Source: Shewanella profunda (lineage in GTDB: Bacteria > Pseudomonadota > Gammaproteobacteria > Enterobacterales > Shewanellaceae). Taken from it: a stretch of DNA of 64,000 bases. The stretch lies in the NCBI RefSeq assembly GCF_023283765.1, contig NZ_JAKILG010000023.1, positions 1-64,000 of the forward strand, given 5' to 3'. Position 1 is the first letter of the stretch, and every line of letters begins with the position of its first letter. Position numbers and translations under genes: made by a program. Below the pieces are notes generated by a model, which made no database searches, was not told where the DNA came from, and worked only from the letters and a program-made list of their open reading frames with translations. Below are positions 48,101 to 57,391 of the stretch, one piece after another.

Positions 48101-50186
48101 TGCCCATATCAGTGATGCCAATATGCAGGACAGTTTAACCTCGGTCTGGGAAAGTGGGGTACTGAACTTGCAATCTGACCATCAGGGCATGTTCTTCTCA
48201 CCTGCTGCGGTATTGCCGGGGATTTATCCTGTGAGTTTGACCGTCACTGATGATGGCATTCCCGCACTCTCTAGCGCGGAACAAGTCTATATTGTGGTAC
48301 GTCCAACCTTGCCGGTACTCACCGGAGCTGACACCGATGGGGACTTAATCCCAGATGATCAAGAAGGTTTTAGTGATGCAGACCGTGATGGCATTCCTGA
48401 TTATTTAGACGCCATTAGCGATTGTAATGTGATCCCTGAATCTGAGTTACAACCGGTGTATTTCTTGGCAGAAGGGCAAGCCGGCGTGTGTTTACGTCTG
48501 GGTAATATTGCACTTACAGAGGGGCTAAGTGGTGTGCAATTGCAACCCAATCAAGTGCCTGAAGACAGTACAGCGGCAAATATAGGCGGTATTTTTGACT
48601 TTATTGCCACAGGGTTGCCACAACAAGGACAGAGTTACAGCCTAGTGTTACCACAACGCTCACCTATACCAGCTAATGCGGTATACCGTAAGTATCAAGT
48701 ACAAAACGGTTGGAAGGATTTTGTGATTGATGAGCGTAACAGTGTTGCCAGCAGTGAAGGTGAGCGAGGTTTCTGCCCACCCCCCGGAGACAATAGTTGG
48801 ACTTCAGGATTAGCCGAAGGCCATTGGTGTGTGCAGCTGACGATAGAGGATGGTGGGCCAAACGACGATGATGGTGTTGCTAACCGCACGATTGTCGATC
48901 CGGGAGGGGTGGCAGTGGTGCTTAATGGCAACCATTTACCCGTTGCTAATCCTGACTCCGCCTCACTTTCTTGGAACCAGAGTATTGATGTCGATGTGCT
49001 TGCAAACGATACCGATAGCGATGGTGATGCTCTGACGGTCACGCAGGTGGTCAGTGAGTTTGGTACCGTGGTTATCTTAGCTAATCAGCATGTGAGTTAT
49101 ACCGCAGCGACTGATTTTGTCGGAACAGATGTGCTTATCTATAGCATTACCGATGGTAAGGGTGGCACCGCAAGCAGTGAGCTGACAGTGACAGTGAACG
49201 GCAATGTGGCGCCGATTGCAGTAGATGACACGGCAACCACCGATGACCGAACAAGCGTATTACTCGATGTATTAAGTAACGATAGCGATGCGGATGGCAA
49301 TAGCCTGAGCTTAGTCAGTGCGACAGCACAGCAAGGCGCGGTTTCAGTGGAGTCGAACAAGCTGCGTTATGTTCCTAAAACAGGATTTGATGGAGTCGAT
49401 ACCGTGAGCTATCGGATTAGTGATGGGGTTGGAGGCGAGGCAACGGGGCAAGTATTCATCACCGTTAAAGCTTATCAGGATGTGGTTATTGATAATAAAT
49501 CGGGTGGAGGCAGTCTGTCTGTTGGGGCATTAATATTGCTGCTGGGAGGAGGTTTTATGCGCCGCAGAGCATGGCATAAATTGATTATGGGGGCGCTGTT
49601 GCTTGCGGGTGTGTTCAACCAAGCCAATGCTGCTAACGATGGATATTGGTATGTTGAAGGATTTATCGGGCAAGCTCAGGTCGATAACGGCAGGCGAGAT
49701 TTACAACCACAGGCGGGTACGGGCGCAGTGACTTCAGTTGATGACACAGATACGGCGTTTGGTGTGAGTGTCGGTTATCAATGGACCCCCGTTGTGGCAA
49801 TGGAGCTCGGTTATGCCGACTTTGGCAATGGGAGCGCGCGGATTGAAGGGGCCAGTTTAACCCCCGAGCAATATCACCAGCAGGTAAAAGCCGTGACGCC
49901 GGTATTGGCCGATGGTGTCATGTTGGGACTGCGTTTGATGTTGTTGCAGCATGATGGCTGGCGTTTTGACGTGCCCCTAGGGTTGTTTCGTTGGCAAGCC
50001 GATATCAGCAGCACTATGGGCAACTCGCGTTTAAGTACTGAACTTGATGGTACAGATTGGTATACAGGTATACGCTTTAGTTATCAATTTAGTGCGTCAT
50101 GGTCTGTAGGTTTGGGGTATCAATATGTGGATATTGAGCCAAATGACTTCTTAAGTTACCAGCTCAATCTGCGTTACCAGTTTTAA
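39126..50186 (+). CDS. Giant Ig-repeat surface protein with internal GlyGly-CTERM-like segment fused to an outer-membrane beta-barrel
   Basis: The protein has 3686 residues. A signal peptide (1-~22, LPLLFLATPLQA) is followed by three ~111-aa repeats (from ~257, ISGASGTGGAYKIGDTVTA), SwmB/SbsA-type Ig modules (~600-1500), and then eight ~92-aa He_PIG-type cadherin-like repeats (1864-2599). Next come cadherin-like/Big_9 modules (LENDTDVDGDTL), a Calx-beta-like module (~2861-2962), a calcium-binding TSP3-like stretch (DGDLIPDDQEGFSDADRDG, ~3072) and two more VLANDTDSDGD modules. Residues ~3459-3480 resemble a GlyGly-CTERM (SGGGSLSVGALILLLGGG, then MRRRAW). From Met3478 there is a second signal peptide (cleavage ANA|AN) and a ~180-aa beta-barrel ending in Phe (LNLRYQF). 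It is probably a secreted or anchored adhesin; the barrel may be made separately. Confidence 0.88.
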   Translation: MDKHIFRKGLPLLFLATPLQAAPVLSHLSGRNMGRSAKSSFSVSLAQGEIEPVEITSDLEGTQSFAAFTDSYQPELSDATAVPQDVLRFLSQNDLLRPTDAMPTTYSGDLDSDFNKNLSADNCSLPYTWYGCGIRSITRVTPATSPTDADSLTWKMVFDVPVSGVSAADFSIGGSTATVTSVVANSTINYNVTVSGGNLADVNGTVTINLKSFGQYDIRILGVDPDDDMMKVGVTGSPNNNSYLMVNAASPVVTDGNISISGASGTGGAYKIGDTVTATWNNTAGGDNNADLTGVTVDFSQFGGGAAVVASDSSGTWTATYTISAGGIDAASRNVSITATNAVGPTTTADTSNATVDNIAPTVSNAFIGISGATGTGGAYKIGDTVTASWDNSAFGDDNSDTISSATVNFSQFGGGAAVAATNSSGTWTATYTIVAGAIDTTNRNISFSAIDNAGNTTTTADSSNATLDNVAPFVSDVYIGISGGTGTAGAYIVGDTVTASWDNSVIGDDNSDTISAATVDFSQFGGGAAVVASNNSGIWTATYTLVAGAIDASNLNVSVTATDNAGNTRTQADSSNAVVDNVVPAVTSVGVPANATYEEGQNLDFTVNTSEAITVDTGGGTPRIALTIGADTVYASYLSGTGSSAVIFRYTVQSGDLDTDGIAVAGSIEANGGTLKESSGNTLNSVLNSVGSTTAVLVDAVPPTVSSVAVPANDTYVAGETLSLTVSTTENVTVNTGSGTPRIALTIGVATRYATYVSGSGTTELVFSYTVQAGDNDTDGIAVAASIDANGGTLLDSASNGLTLTLNSVASTADVLVDTAAPTVQSLNPLDGDIGVAVGANFVLTMNEDIQLGTGNIVIYDADDVAVATIDVALHAGQLSIAGGMLTINPTANLVENTSYYIQIANSAITDLVGNAYAGISNTTDWNFTVADVTPPVVTGIVVTGSPAANAASLVFTVSFDEVASGLSIDDFVLTTTGSASGNIASVSAVSGSSVDVTVNTVTGTGSLRLDVQASTNIQDAAGNGDGTNGYTAAYTSGASHIVDRDAPLAPSGLDLATASDSGISSTDDLTNDTTPTLTGSAEANSTVTLTSSLDGGLGTTTADGAGDWSFTTSLLTSNSVHNITATATDAAGNSSVASAALVLSLDTQIPTITSSAPAGGAAAADTNVVFNLAFSEAVNNLAADDFALGSTGTASGTISSVSVSSGSSVAVSVNGISGTGSLTVGHAASDVIDDAGNALGAYSAGTAHSVDTDAPTISGVSFDQASVTEVNQSVISLTLAGAEVGTTANYSITSSAGTPVTGSIAVASASQQIVNIDVSGLADGTLTVSLTLTDAAGNVSSPAVTDTISKDAAVPTVDVVAVSDGHYGVGSTIDITVTLTEDVTVSGTLSTLSIDIDGVARQAVFVSAASGVLTYRYTVQAGDNTGASGLIVDANGIVLNGDTMRDAGSNDADLSYSLWSSVDVIVDTTAPVDPIVTTPSSAMSTNQVTTLVSGTHAEDGVTISLYADVNNDGVADSATVLDDTIVVAGAWTLSASLSTDSDNNFVVVASDAASNVSAPQNVPTITQDATAPVAPSAPDLDAASDSGVSSTDNITKNTTLVLTGTAEAGASVVLSSHLDGVLGTVNADGGGDWSVSATNVSAGTHSITAVATDIAGNSSIASSALSVTLDTIAPTSSAIDNQSIQPGESSSALAFTIADDVTAAADILVTPASSDTSAVPLADVVLAGSDANRSVTVTALGSGTSTITLTLEDDAGNTSTRTFDVVVNSAPTILGTPANSVAQGALYSFVPSAADADGNSLIFDITNRPSWASFNTATGALSGTPSNADVGVTTAIVIRVSDGTLSASLPAFDLTVTNVNDTPTITSTAVTAATQDVAYSYTLTATDADVGDVLTLNAVTLPSWLSFNATTGLLSGTPSNADVGVHPVTLRVTDSDGLSAEQSFSITVTNVNDAPIISSMAITSATQDVAYSYTLVASDADTADVVTLSAVIKPSWLSFNAASGVLSGTPSNADVGVHPVTLRVTDSDGLTAEQSFSITVTNVNDAPIISSMAITSATQDVAYSYTLTASDADTGDVLTLSAVTKPSWLSFNVTTGLLSGTPSNADVGSHAVTLRATDSDGLTAEQSFSITVTNVNDAPIISSMAITSATQDVAYSYTLVASDADTADVVTLSAVIKPSWLSFNAASGVLSGTPSNADVGVHPVTLRVTDSDGLTAEQSFSITVTNVNDAPIISSMAITSATQDVAYSYTLVASDADTADVLTLSAVTKPSWLSFNATSGILSGTPSNADVGAHPVTLRVTDSDGLSAEQSFSITVTNVNDAPIISSMAITSATQDVAYSYTFVASDADTGDVLTLSAVTKPSWLSFNATTGLLSGTPSNADVGSHAVTLRVTDSDGLTAEQNFSITVTNVNDAPIISSMAITSATQDVAYSYTLVASDADTADVLTLSAVTKPSWLSFNVTTGLLSGTPSNADVGSHAVTLRATDSDGLTAEQSFSITVTNVNDAPIISSMAITSATQDVAYSYTLVANDADTADVLTLSAITKPSWLSFDATTGLLSGTPSNADVGSHAVTLRVTDSDGLTAEQSFSITVTNVNDAPVAISSTVTLEEDSSVMITLMGEDVDNDPLTFEVVSLPESGTLEQHGTVWLYTPEKDFNGTDQLSFIAKDAELSSEPATITINVTPVNDDPQAVDDTYTLTSTVNDIYTLAVLENDTDVDGDTLTIDGAAADIGSVQITNDGLTFTAPQAYVGPVALRYTITDGNKGRATAKVNVLIDGAETDNQPVITLPDDVEVNATGLFTRVKLGFAKAVDRNGNALPVSLVNQSLFFAPGNSLAYWQAVDSEGNKAIKAQKVKVHPLISLSKDQVVAEGNDVIVTVHLNGVAPDYPLSIPFTVSGTANNSDHDLVSGVVAVSSGQEAQIHFRTLDDSDIEGNEEVLISLDPSLNVGSKNQTQVLITEANIAPKVSLAVTQAGEHQLIVAQNGGDVRIDAHISDANMQDSLTSVWESGVLNLQSDHQGMFFSPAAVLPGIYPVSLTVTDDGIPALSSAEQVYIVVRPTLPVLTGADTDGDLIPDDQEGFSDADRDGIPDYLDAISDCNVIPESELQPVYFLAEGQAGVCLRLGNIALTEGLSGVQLQPNQVPEDSTAANIGGIFDFIATGLPQQGQSYSLVLPQRSPIPANAVYRKYQVQNGWKDFVIDERNSVASSEGERGFCPPPGDNSWTSGLAEGHWCVQLTIEDGGPNDDDGVANRTIVDPGGVAVVLNGNHLPVANPDSASLSWNQSIDVDVLANDTDSDGDALTVTQVVSEFGTVVILANQHVSYTAATDFVGTDVLIYSITDGKGGTASSELTVTVNGNVAPIAVDDTATTDDRTSVLLDVLSNDSDADGNSLSLVSATAQQGAVSVESNKLRYVPKTGFDGVDTVSYRISDGVGGEATGQVFITVKAYQDVVIDNKSGGGSLSVGALILLLGGGFMRRRAWHKLIMGALLLAGVFNQANAANDGYWYVEGFIGQAQVDNGRRDLQPQAGTGAVTSVDDTDTAFGVSVGYQWTPVVAMELGYADFGNGSARIEGASLTPEQYHQQVKAVTPVLADGVMLGLRLMLLQHDGWRFDVPLGLFRWQADISSTMGNSRLSTELDGTDWYTGIRFSYQFSASWSVGLGYQYVDIEPNDFLSYQLNLRYQF
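44715..46922 (+). repeat. Eight tandem 276-bp units encoding He_PIG-type domains
   Basis: The units are exactly 276 bp (92 codons), with the codon before DAPIISS at 44988, 45264 and so on to 46920. Seven share APIISSMAITSATQDVAYSY; the first reads TPTITSTAVTAATQDVAYSY. A more divergent ninth module precedes them (from ~44440). Near-identity at DNA level suggests recent duplication or gene conversion. Confidence 0.95.
49546..49559 (+). promoter_or_regulatory. Possible internal ribosome binding site and start inside the giant gene
   Basis: GGGAGGAGG followed by TTTT and ATG (49557-49559) is in frame with the barrel domain. The ATG opens MRRRAWHKLIMGALLLAGVF, a textbook signal peptide. The purine run also encodes the glycines of the GlyGly-CTERM-like segment, so it could be coincidental. 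Confidence 0.5.
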
Positions 50187-50202
50187 GGTTGAACCAGATT
50201 AC

Positions 50203-50225
50203 AAAGGGGCTTAGCCCCTTTTTGC
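50203..50225 (+). terminator. Terminator after the giant surface-protein gene
   Basis: AAAGGGGCT / AGCCCCTTT form a 9-bp stem, followed by TTTGC. The next 200 bp up to nudE hold no gene. Confidence 0.85.
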
Positions 50226-50422
50226 TATCTAAAATTTGTTACATGTTGAGCATATATTGAAGGCGTTCACTTAAGGCTGCGCTCGGTTTGTGATGTGGAT
50301 CGCAAAGAATTTGCGATTTGTCTTTAGGCGTTCTAATAAATTCAGGTTGTAGATTAAAGACAGGATAGTAAGATTGTCACTTATCTTAATTTGTTTATCG
50401 CTATTTTTATCCAGAGGCAGTT

Positions 50423-50974
50423 ATGTCGCAGCGGCAGAAAAAGCCGGAAATATTGCATACCGAAGTTGTCGCGAGAAGCCGATTATTTCAAATTGAACAA
50501 GTGCATCTTAAGTTCTCTAATGGTGTCGAGCGCCAATATGAGCGTATGAAAGGCGGTAGTCGTGGCGCTGTGATGATAGTACCTATTCATCAAGGACAAA
50601 TGCTACTGGCGCGCGAATATGCTGCAGGAACCGATAATTACGAGCTAGGCTTTCCTAAGGGGCTTATCGACCCAGGTGAATCACCGCTCGAAGCTGCTAA
50701 TCGTGAATTACAAGAAGAAATTGGCTATGGCGCGAATAAACTTACGCTATTGAAAGAACTTAGCCTCGCGCCGGGTTATTTTTCCAGTAAGATGCAAATT
50801 TTTATTGCAGAAGATCTGTATGAGAGTCGCCTTGAAGGTGATGAACCTGAGCCTATTGATGTAGTACCTTGGGCGCTCGCCGATTGGGAAGCGTTGCTCG
50901 ATAATATTGATTTTTCAGAATCTCGTAGCGTGAGCGCGTTGTTTTTAGCGCAAAAATATTTACAACTTAAATAA
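50423..50974 (+). CDS. nudE: ADP compounds hydrolase NudE (Nudix)
   Basis: NudE hydrolyses ADP-ribose, Ap3A and NADH to AMP-containing products. The Nudix box is complete (GFPKGLIDPGESPLEAAN then RELQEEIGYGA). At 183 aa it has the normal length. It heads a probable operon with cysQ and a GNAT gene; the first two genes both act on adenine nucleotides. Confidence 0.94.
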   Translation: MSQRQKKPEILHTEVVARSRLFQIEQVHLKFSNGVERQYERMKGGSRGAVMIVPIHQGQMLLAREYAAGTDNYELGFPKGLIDPGESPLEAANRELQEEIGYGANKLTLLKELSLAPGYFSSKMQIFIAEDLYESRLEGDEPEPIDVVPWALADWEALLDNIDFSESRSVSALFLAQKYLQLK

Positions 50975-51046
50975 TCTTTTTCCTTTTAAGCGTTCAGGGG
51001 TTTGAGCGCTTGCAAAACATTCGCGAAGTTTGCGATTGGAGTTGTT

Positions 51047-51859
51047 ATGAAGCCAGAAGAGTGGATCGACGAGGTTATAGCGATTGCGACCGATGCGGGG
51101 ATAACTATCCGTGATATTTATCTTAAAGGTAATTTTGAGCGAGAAATCAAATCCGACAATACCCCCGTCACTTCTGCAGATTTAGCGGCGAACAAGATCA
51201 TTTGTGATCGATTAACCGCCCTAACGCCGGATATTCCTGTTTTATCTGAAGAAGCGGCCGATATTCCTCTGAGCGTACGTGAATCTTGGAAGCGCTATTG
51301 GCTAGTCGATCCTTTAGATGGAACGGGGGAGTTTATTGCCGGCAGTGGTGATTTCTCTGTAATCATAGCGTTGGTGGAGCACAATCGCCCCGTTATGGGG
51401 GTAGTTTATGTGCCTATGACGCAAGTGTGTTATTACGCAATTGCGGGTTTAGGGGCTTATAAACGCACTGATAAACAAGAAGTTCGCATCAGTAGTCGAC
51501 AAATTCAGCACCGTGAAAATGTATCGCTACGATTAGCCGTGAGCCGCCGCCAAGATCCCCAATCCGTATTGACATTGTTTAATCACCCTAAATATTGTGA
51601 GCTAGTGGTGATGGGCGGAGCAGCGTTGAAGAGTTGTCTTGTCGCCGAAGGTCGAGCCGATTGCTATGTCCGTGTCGGTCCAACGGGCGAGTGGGATACG
51701 GGAGCGGCGCAGATAATTGTTGAAGAAGCAGGTGGTCAACTGATGGATACCGAGCTACAACCTTTGACCTACAATGAGCGCGAGACCTTAGAAAATCCAA
51801 ACTTTATCGTTGTGGGGGCTCCTAATTTAGAATGGGATAAAATTTTAATAGGTGAATGA
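51047..51859 (+). CDS. cysQ: 3'(2'),5'-bisphosphate nucleotidase CysQ
   Basis: CysQ removes the 3'-phosphate of PAP (adenosine 3',5'-bisphosphate), the by-product of PAPS-dependent sulfation and sulfate reduction. The inositol-phosphatase metal motifs are present: VLSEEAAD and WLVDPLDGTGEFIAGSG. The C-terminal motif GEWDTGAAQIIVEEAGGQL is also intact. I choose ATG 51047, which has GGAG upstream and gives 270 aa, over an in-frame codon at 51002. It overlaps the following gene by 8 bp. Any sulfotransferase active in the 32.9-kb cluster would generate PAP, its substrate. Confidence 0.94.
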   Translation: MKPEEWIDEVIAIATDAGITIRDIYLKGNFEREIKSDNTPVTSADLAANKIICDRLTALTPDIPVLSEEAADIPLSVRESWKRYWLVDPLDGTGEFIAGSGDFSVIIALVEHNRPVMGVVYVPMTQVCYYAIAGLGAYKRTDKQEVRISSRQIQHRENVSLRLAVSRRQDPQSVLTLFNHPKYCELVVMGGAALKSCLVAEGRADCYVRVGPTGEWDTGAAQIIVEEAGGQLMDTELQPLTYNERETLENPNFIVVGAPNLEWDKILIGE

Positions 51860-52310
51860 TCCACAAATGCTGTCTATACGTCCGGTGTTAAAGTCAGAAT
51901 TATTCGCAGTTTATCAGCTCGAACAAGCCATTTTTGGTGATCACTGCTATCCCGATTTTTTCTTCCGTCAGGGTTTTGATTGCTGGCCTGAGCAATTTTT
52001 AGTTGCCGTAGATGAAGAGAATCAAGTGCAAGGTTATTTGCTCAGTGCCCAGAGTAGTGATCCTTTATGTATGTGGATTTTATCTGTGGCTGTGAGTGAA
52101 AGTACTCGAGGCAAAGGTTTAGGCAGGCGATTGATACAAAAGTGTTTAGCCGAGTTGCCAGTGTCTGTTGAGCGGGTGTGTTTAACCGTTGAACCGAGTA
52201 ATCCTGCCCATGGCTTATATCAGCATTTAGGTTTCATTGATTCAGCTTTTGAGGCCGATTATTTTGGTGCTGGCGCAGATAGAGTTGTGATGAGCTATCG
52301 CAAGCCTTAA
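51852..52310 (+). CDS. GNAT family N-acetyltransferase (RimI-like)
   Basis: This is a 152-aa acetyltransferase with the acetyl-CoA loop STRGKGLGRRLIQKCL and an ending ANPAHGLYQHLGF-type motif (NPAHGLYQHLGFIDS). The overall order resembles RimI and related enzymes. It begins at GTG 51852 inside the cysQ stop; ATG 51867 is an alternative with GGTGA upstream. The substrate is not evident. Confidence 0.86.
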   Translation: MNDPQMLSIRPVLKSELFAVYQLEQAIFGDHCYPDFFFRQGFDCWPEQFLVAVDEENQVQGYLLSAQSSDPLCMWILSVAVSESTRGKGLGRRLIQKCLAELPVSVERVCLTVEPSNPAHGLYQHLGFIDSAFEADYFGAGADRVVMSYRKP

Positions 52311-52575
52311 ACCTCACTCTCATTATTTGAATCAAAATAGTAGACGGCGTGCCCATAGCGCGCGCTGTTTATTTATGCTGGTTATAGATGTCTTTTCTAA
52401 CAAAACCCGTTTCGCTTGCCCATTTAAGCTGGTCTAAGTGCCCGCCTTTATTCATCATCTTCAATGATATTCTTCGTAACTCCCCCATTTCTGTACATAA
52501 AACAAACTTATTTTGAACGTTGTTTTTTATTTTCCCTGCTGTTAGTCTCTTGCTATACAACAGGGAGTGAGATCT

Positions 52576-53187
52576 ATGGCCAGACGAAAAGAACACAGCC
52601 ATGATGAAATCCGCGCTATGGCAATACAAGGGGCAACAGAGTTACTGACAGAGCAAGGTATCGTAGGGCTCAGCTTACGCAAAGTCGCCAGCCAAATTGG
52701 CTATGTCCCCAGTACTTTGATTAATATTTTCGGCAGTTATAACTATTTGCTGTTGGCAGTTTCAGAGTCAACGCTTCGGGCTTTGCAGGAACGATTAGCG
52801 GATGTTTGCGCTGTCGATAGTTTACGTAAAATCATTGTAATGGCGTGGGAGTATAATCAATTTGCCCATGAGCAGCGCCAGGCTTTCAAGCTGGTTTTTG
52901 AGTTGCAATTACTCGATTCTGAGCCGCTGCCTGAATCTCAAGGGCAATTGATTGCGGGATTATTCGCACTAATTGAACGTGAGTTGGCACAGTTATTCCC
53001 CGATTTTACAGCGAAGCAACATTTAAGCATGAGCCGCGTATTATGGGGTGGGATCCATGGGCTGACATCTCTGTCACTCGATAATAAGCTATTTGCTGAG
53101 TCGTTATCACTGCGGGATTTACTCGAGAGTCATGTGTTGGCTTATCTAAAGGGAATGGGTTATCAGAAGGAGCTATCATGCTGCTAA
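52576..53187 (+). CDS. TetR/AcrR family transcriptional regulator
   Basis: This is a 203-aa regulator from ATG 52576, which has AGGGAG 8 bp upstream. The N-terminal helix-turn-helix (residues ~25-50) reads VGLSLRKVASQIGYVPSTLI, followed by INIFGSYNYLL where Y is the usual TetR position. The rest is an effector-binding helical domain. It overlaps the MFS-acyltransferase gene by 10 bp, so it likely regulates itself and that gene. The 265 bp upstream contain no other gene I trust. Confidence 0.92.
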   Translation: MARRKEHSHDEIRAMAIQGATELLTEQGIVGLSLRKVASQIGYVPSTLINIFGSYNYLLLAVSESTLRALQERLADVCAVDSLRKIIVMAWEYNQFAHEQRQAFKLVFELQLLDSEPLPESQGQLIAGLFALIERELAQLFPDFTAKQHLSMSRVLWGGIHGLTSLSLDNKLFAESLSLRDLLESHVLAYLKGMGYQKELSCC

Positions 53188-55040
53188 CAAAACGTTTTTT
53201 ACCTTATTTTGCGACTCAGTGTCTTGGCGCTCTGAACGACAATATCTATAAAAATGTACTACTGCTGTTAGTGACGTTTAGCCAAGTTAAGGATTTACCC
53301 GTCAGCGTCGACATGTTTGTGAACTTGGCGGCTGGGGTGTTCATTTTGCCGTTTTTCCTTTTTTCGGCCCATGCGGGCGTGGTTGCCGATAATATGGATA
53401 AGGCCAAACTTATCCGCCGATTAAAATTGTTCGAAGTCATCATTATGTTTAGTGCCGCTATCGCTATCATAAGCGAGAACTATATGATGATGTTATTACT
53501 GCTATTTTTAACAGGAAGTCAGTCAGCTTACTTTGGTCCAGTTAAATATTCCTTATTACCCCAAGCCTTAAAAGAGGATGAGTTAGTGACGGGTAATGCA
53601 TGGGTAGAGATGGGGACTTTTCTCTCAATTCTTGTGGGAACCTTGAGCGCGGGACTCCTTGTTTCAGATGAAAATGCAACACTCTGGTCGGCCATTACCG
53701 TTGCAGTGCTAGCGCTGGCGGGATATCTGTCGAGCCGAGCTATTCCTGCATTACCGCCGCAGGGGACAATACAAAAGATTCAATTTCGACCTCTTTCTGG
53801 CACATGGCGCAGCATTAAAAAAGCCCGCCAAACGCCTTCAATCTGGATGGCAATTCTTGCTATTAGTTGGTTCTGGTTTTTAGGCGCAACCTATCTCACC
53901 CAATTTCCTAACTTTGCTAAATTACATTTGCACTCAGGGGCGACGGTTGTTTCGCTATTATTGGGCATGTTCTCCATCGGTATTGCTGTTGGTTCCTTTG
54001 TCTGCGAGCGCTTTTCATTTGGTCATGTAGAGTTGGGTTTACTACCATTTGGTGTGTTGGGATTAACTGTGTTTGGTGTGGACTTGCTTTGGGCTATCCC
54101 TCCTTCCCCCGTCGATGCTAGCGTTGTTTATGGATTTAAAACCTTTATCGCTCAGTCGCAGCATTATCGGGTGATGCTAGATTTCTTTATGATTGGTGTC
54201 AGTGGTGGCCTGTTTATCGTGCCTCTGTATGCTTTTATTCAATCCCGTTCAGCCAAGGGAGAATGTGCTCAGGCCATTGCTGCGAACAACATTATGAACG
54301 CGTTGTTTATGGTGGCTTCGGCGCTGTTATCTATGTTGTTGCTCGGCGTTGCGGGTTGGACTATTCCGCAGCTATTTTTGTTATTGGCTGTGATGAATTC
54401 TGTGGTCGCGCTTTATGTTTACTCACAGGTCCCGGAATTTACTCAGCGATTTATCAGCTACTTACTCAGTCATGTGATGTATCGGGTGACTGTGACTGGT
54501 CGCGATAAAATTCCAAAAGAAGGTGCAGGCATTATTGTCTGTAATCATGTGAGTTATGTGGATGCATTAATCATTATGGGGGCATCTACGCGACCAATTC
54601 GCTTTGTGATGGATAAATCTATCAGCGAGATCCCAGTGCTTAAGTATCTGTTTAGGCATGCTGGCGTGATCCCTATCTGTTCACCTCGGCACAATGAAGC
54701 CACCTATAACCAAGCTTTTGAATCTATCCATGCCGCACTTGCCAATGGCGAGTTAGTGTGTATTTTCCCAGAGGGGAGGTTAACGCCCGACGGTGAACTT
54801 GGTGATTTTCGTCCCGGAATCGATAAAATCTTAGCCAGAGATCCTGTACCTGTTATTCCTATGGCCCTCAAAGGATTATGGGGATCTTACTTCAGCCACA
54901 AGGGCGGGCATGCATTAACTAAAATGCCAAAGCGCTTTTGGTCAAAAGTGTCTGTGGATTTAACGGATCCAGTCAATGGAACACATTCAAATAAGGATTC
55001 TTTGAGAGTCCAAGTGGTGAGTTTACTGCAGAAGTCTTAA
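53178..55040 (+). CDS. MFS transporter-acyltransferase fusion (LplT-PlsC type)
   Basis: This is a 620-aa protein. Residues ~5-420 are an MFS permease with about 12 hydrophobic segments (ALNDNIYKNVLLLL, TGSQSAYFGPVKYSLLP), like the lysophospholipid transporter LplT. Residues ~430-620 are a PlsC-type acyltransferase with the catalytic HVSYVD (H-x4-D, ~456-461) and substrate motif FPEGRLTPDG. Together they likely flip lysophospholipids inward and re-acylate them, repairing the membrane. It is probably controlled by the overlapping TetR gene. Confidence 0.93.
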   Translation: MLLTKRFLPYFATQCLGALNDNIYKNVLLLLVTFSQVKDLPVSVDMFVNLAAGVFILPFFLFSAHAGVVADNMDKAKLIRRLKLFEVIIMFSAAIAIISENYMMMLLLLFLTGSQSAYFGPVKYSLLPQALKEDELVTGNAWVEMGTFLSILVGTLSAGLLVSDENATLWSAITVAVLALAGYLSSRAIPALPPQGTIQKIQFRPLSGTWRSIKKARQTPSIWMAILAISWFWFLGATYLTQFPNFAKLHLHSGATVVSLLLGMFSIGIAVGSFVCERFSFGHVELGLLPFGVLGLTVFGVDLLWAIPPSPVDASVVYGFKTFIAQSQHYRVMLDFFMIGVSGGLFIVPLYAFIQSRSAKGECAQAIAANNIMNALFMVASALLSMLLLGVAGWTIPQLFLLLAVMNSVVALYVYSQVPEFTQRFISYLLSHVMYRVTVTGRDKIPKEGAGIIVCNHVSYVDALIIMGASTRPIRFVMDKSISEIPVLKYLFRHAGVIPICSPRHNEATYNQAFESIHAALANGELVCIFPEGRLTPDGELGDFRPGIDKILARDPVPVIPMALKGLWGSYFSHKGGHALTKMPKRFWSKVSVDLTDPVNGTHSNKDSLRVQVVSLLQKS

Positions 55041-55071
55041 ATCGCACTCGCATTATGAAATAAAGTGAAGC

Positions 55072-55102
55072 GGTAACCGCGAACCTAGCGTGCGCGGTTA
55101 TC
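55072..55102. terminator. Convergent hairpin between the acyltransferase and selU genes
   Basis: GGTAACCGCG / CGCGGTTATC pair over 10 bp (one G-T) around an 11-nt loop. The T-run is modest. Confidence 0.6.
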
Positions 55103-55131
55103 TTATTTATGATAGTTATTTGCAAAAGCTT

Positions 55132-57296
<2,165 letters not shown>

Positions 57297-57343
57297 GAGC
57301 TCAACATCCTGTAAAAGTAATTGAGGCATCATCATAATCAGAT

Positions 57344-57367
57344 ACGGCCACCATGCAAGGTGGCCGT
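57344..57367. terminator. Hairpin between the desaturase gene and selD
   Basis: ACGGCCACC / GGTGGCCGT form a 9-bp stem with a 6-nt loop. It lies 25 bp past the desaturase stop codon on the minus strand. The T-run is poor, so it may be a partial terminator or a selD leader structure. Confidence 0.5.
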
Positions 57368-57391
57368 TTAACTTTAGTGCGAAATTGTGGC

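Noticed and set aside
52369..52629. 86-codon minus-strand frame upstream of and into the TetR gene
   Set aside because: Overlaps the TetR start region and its promoter; no ribosome binding site and no family resemblance.
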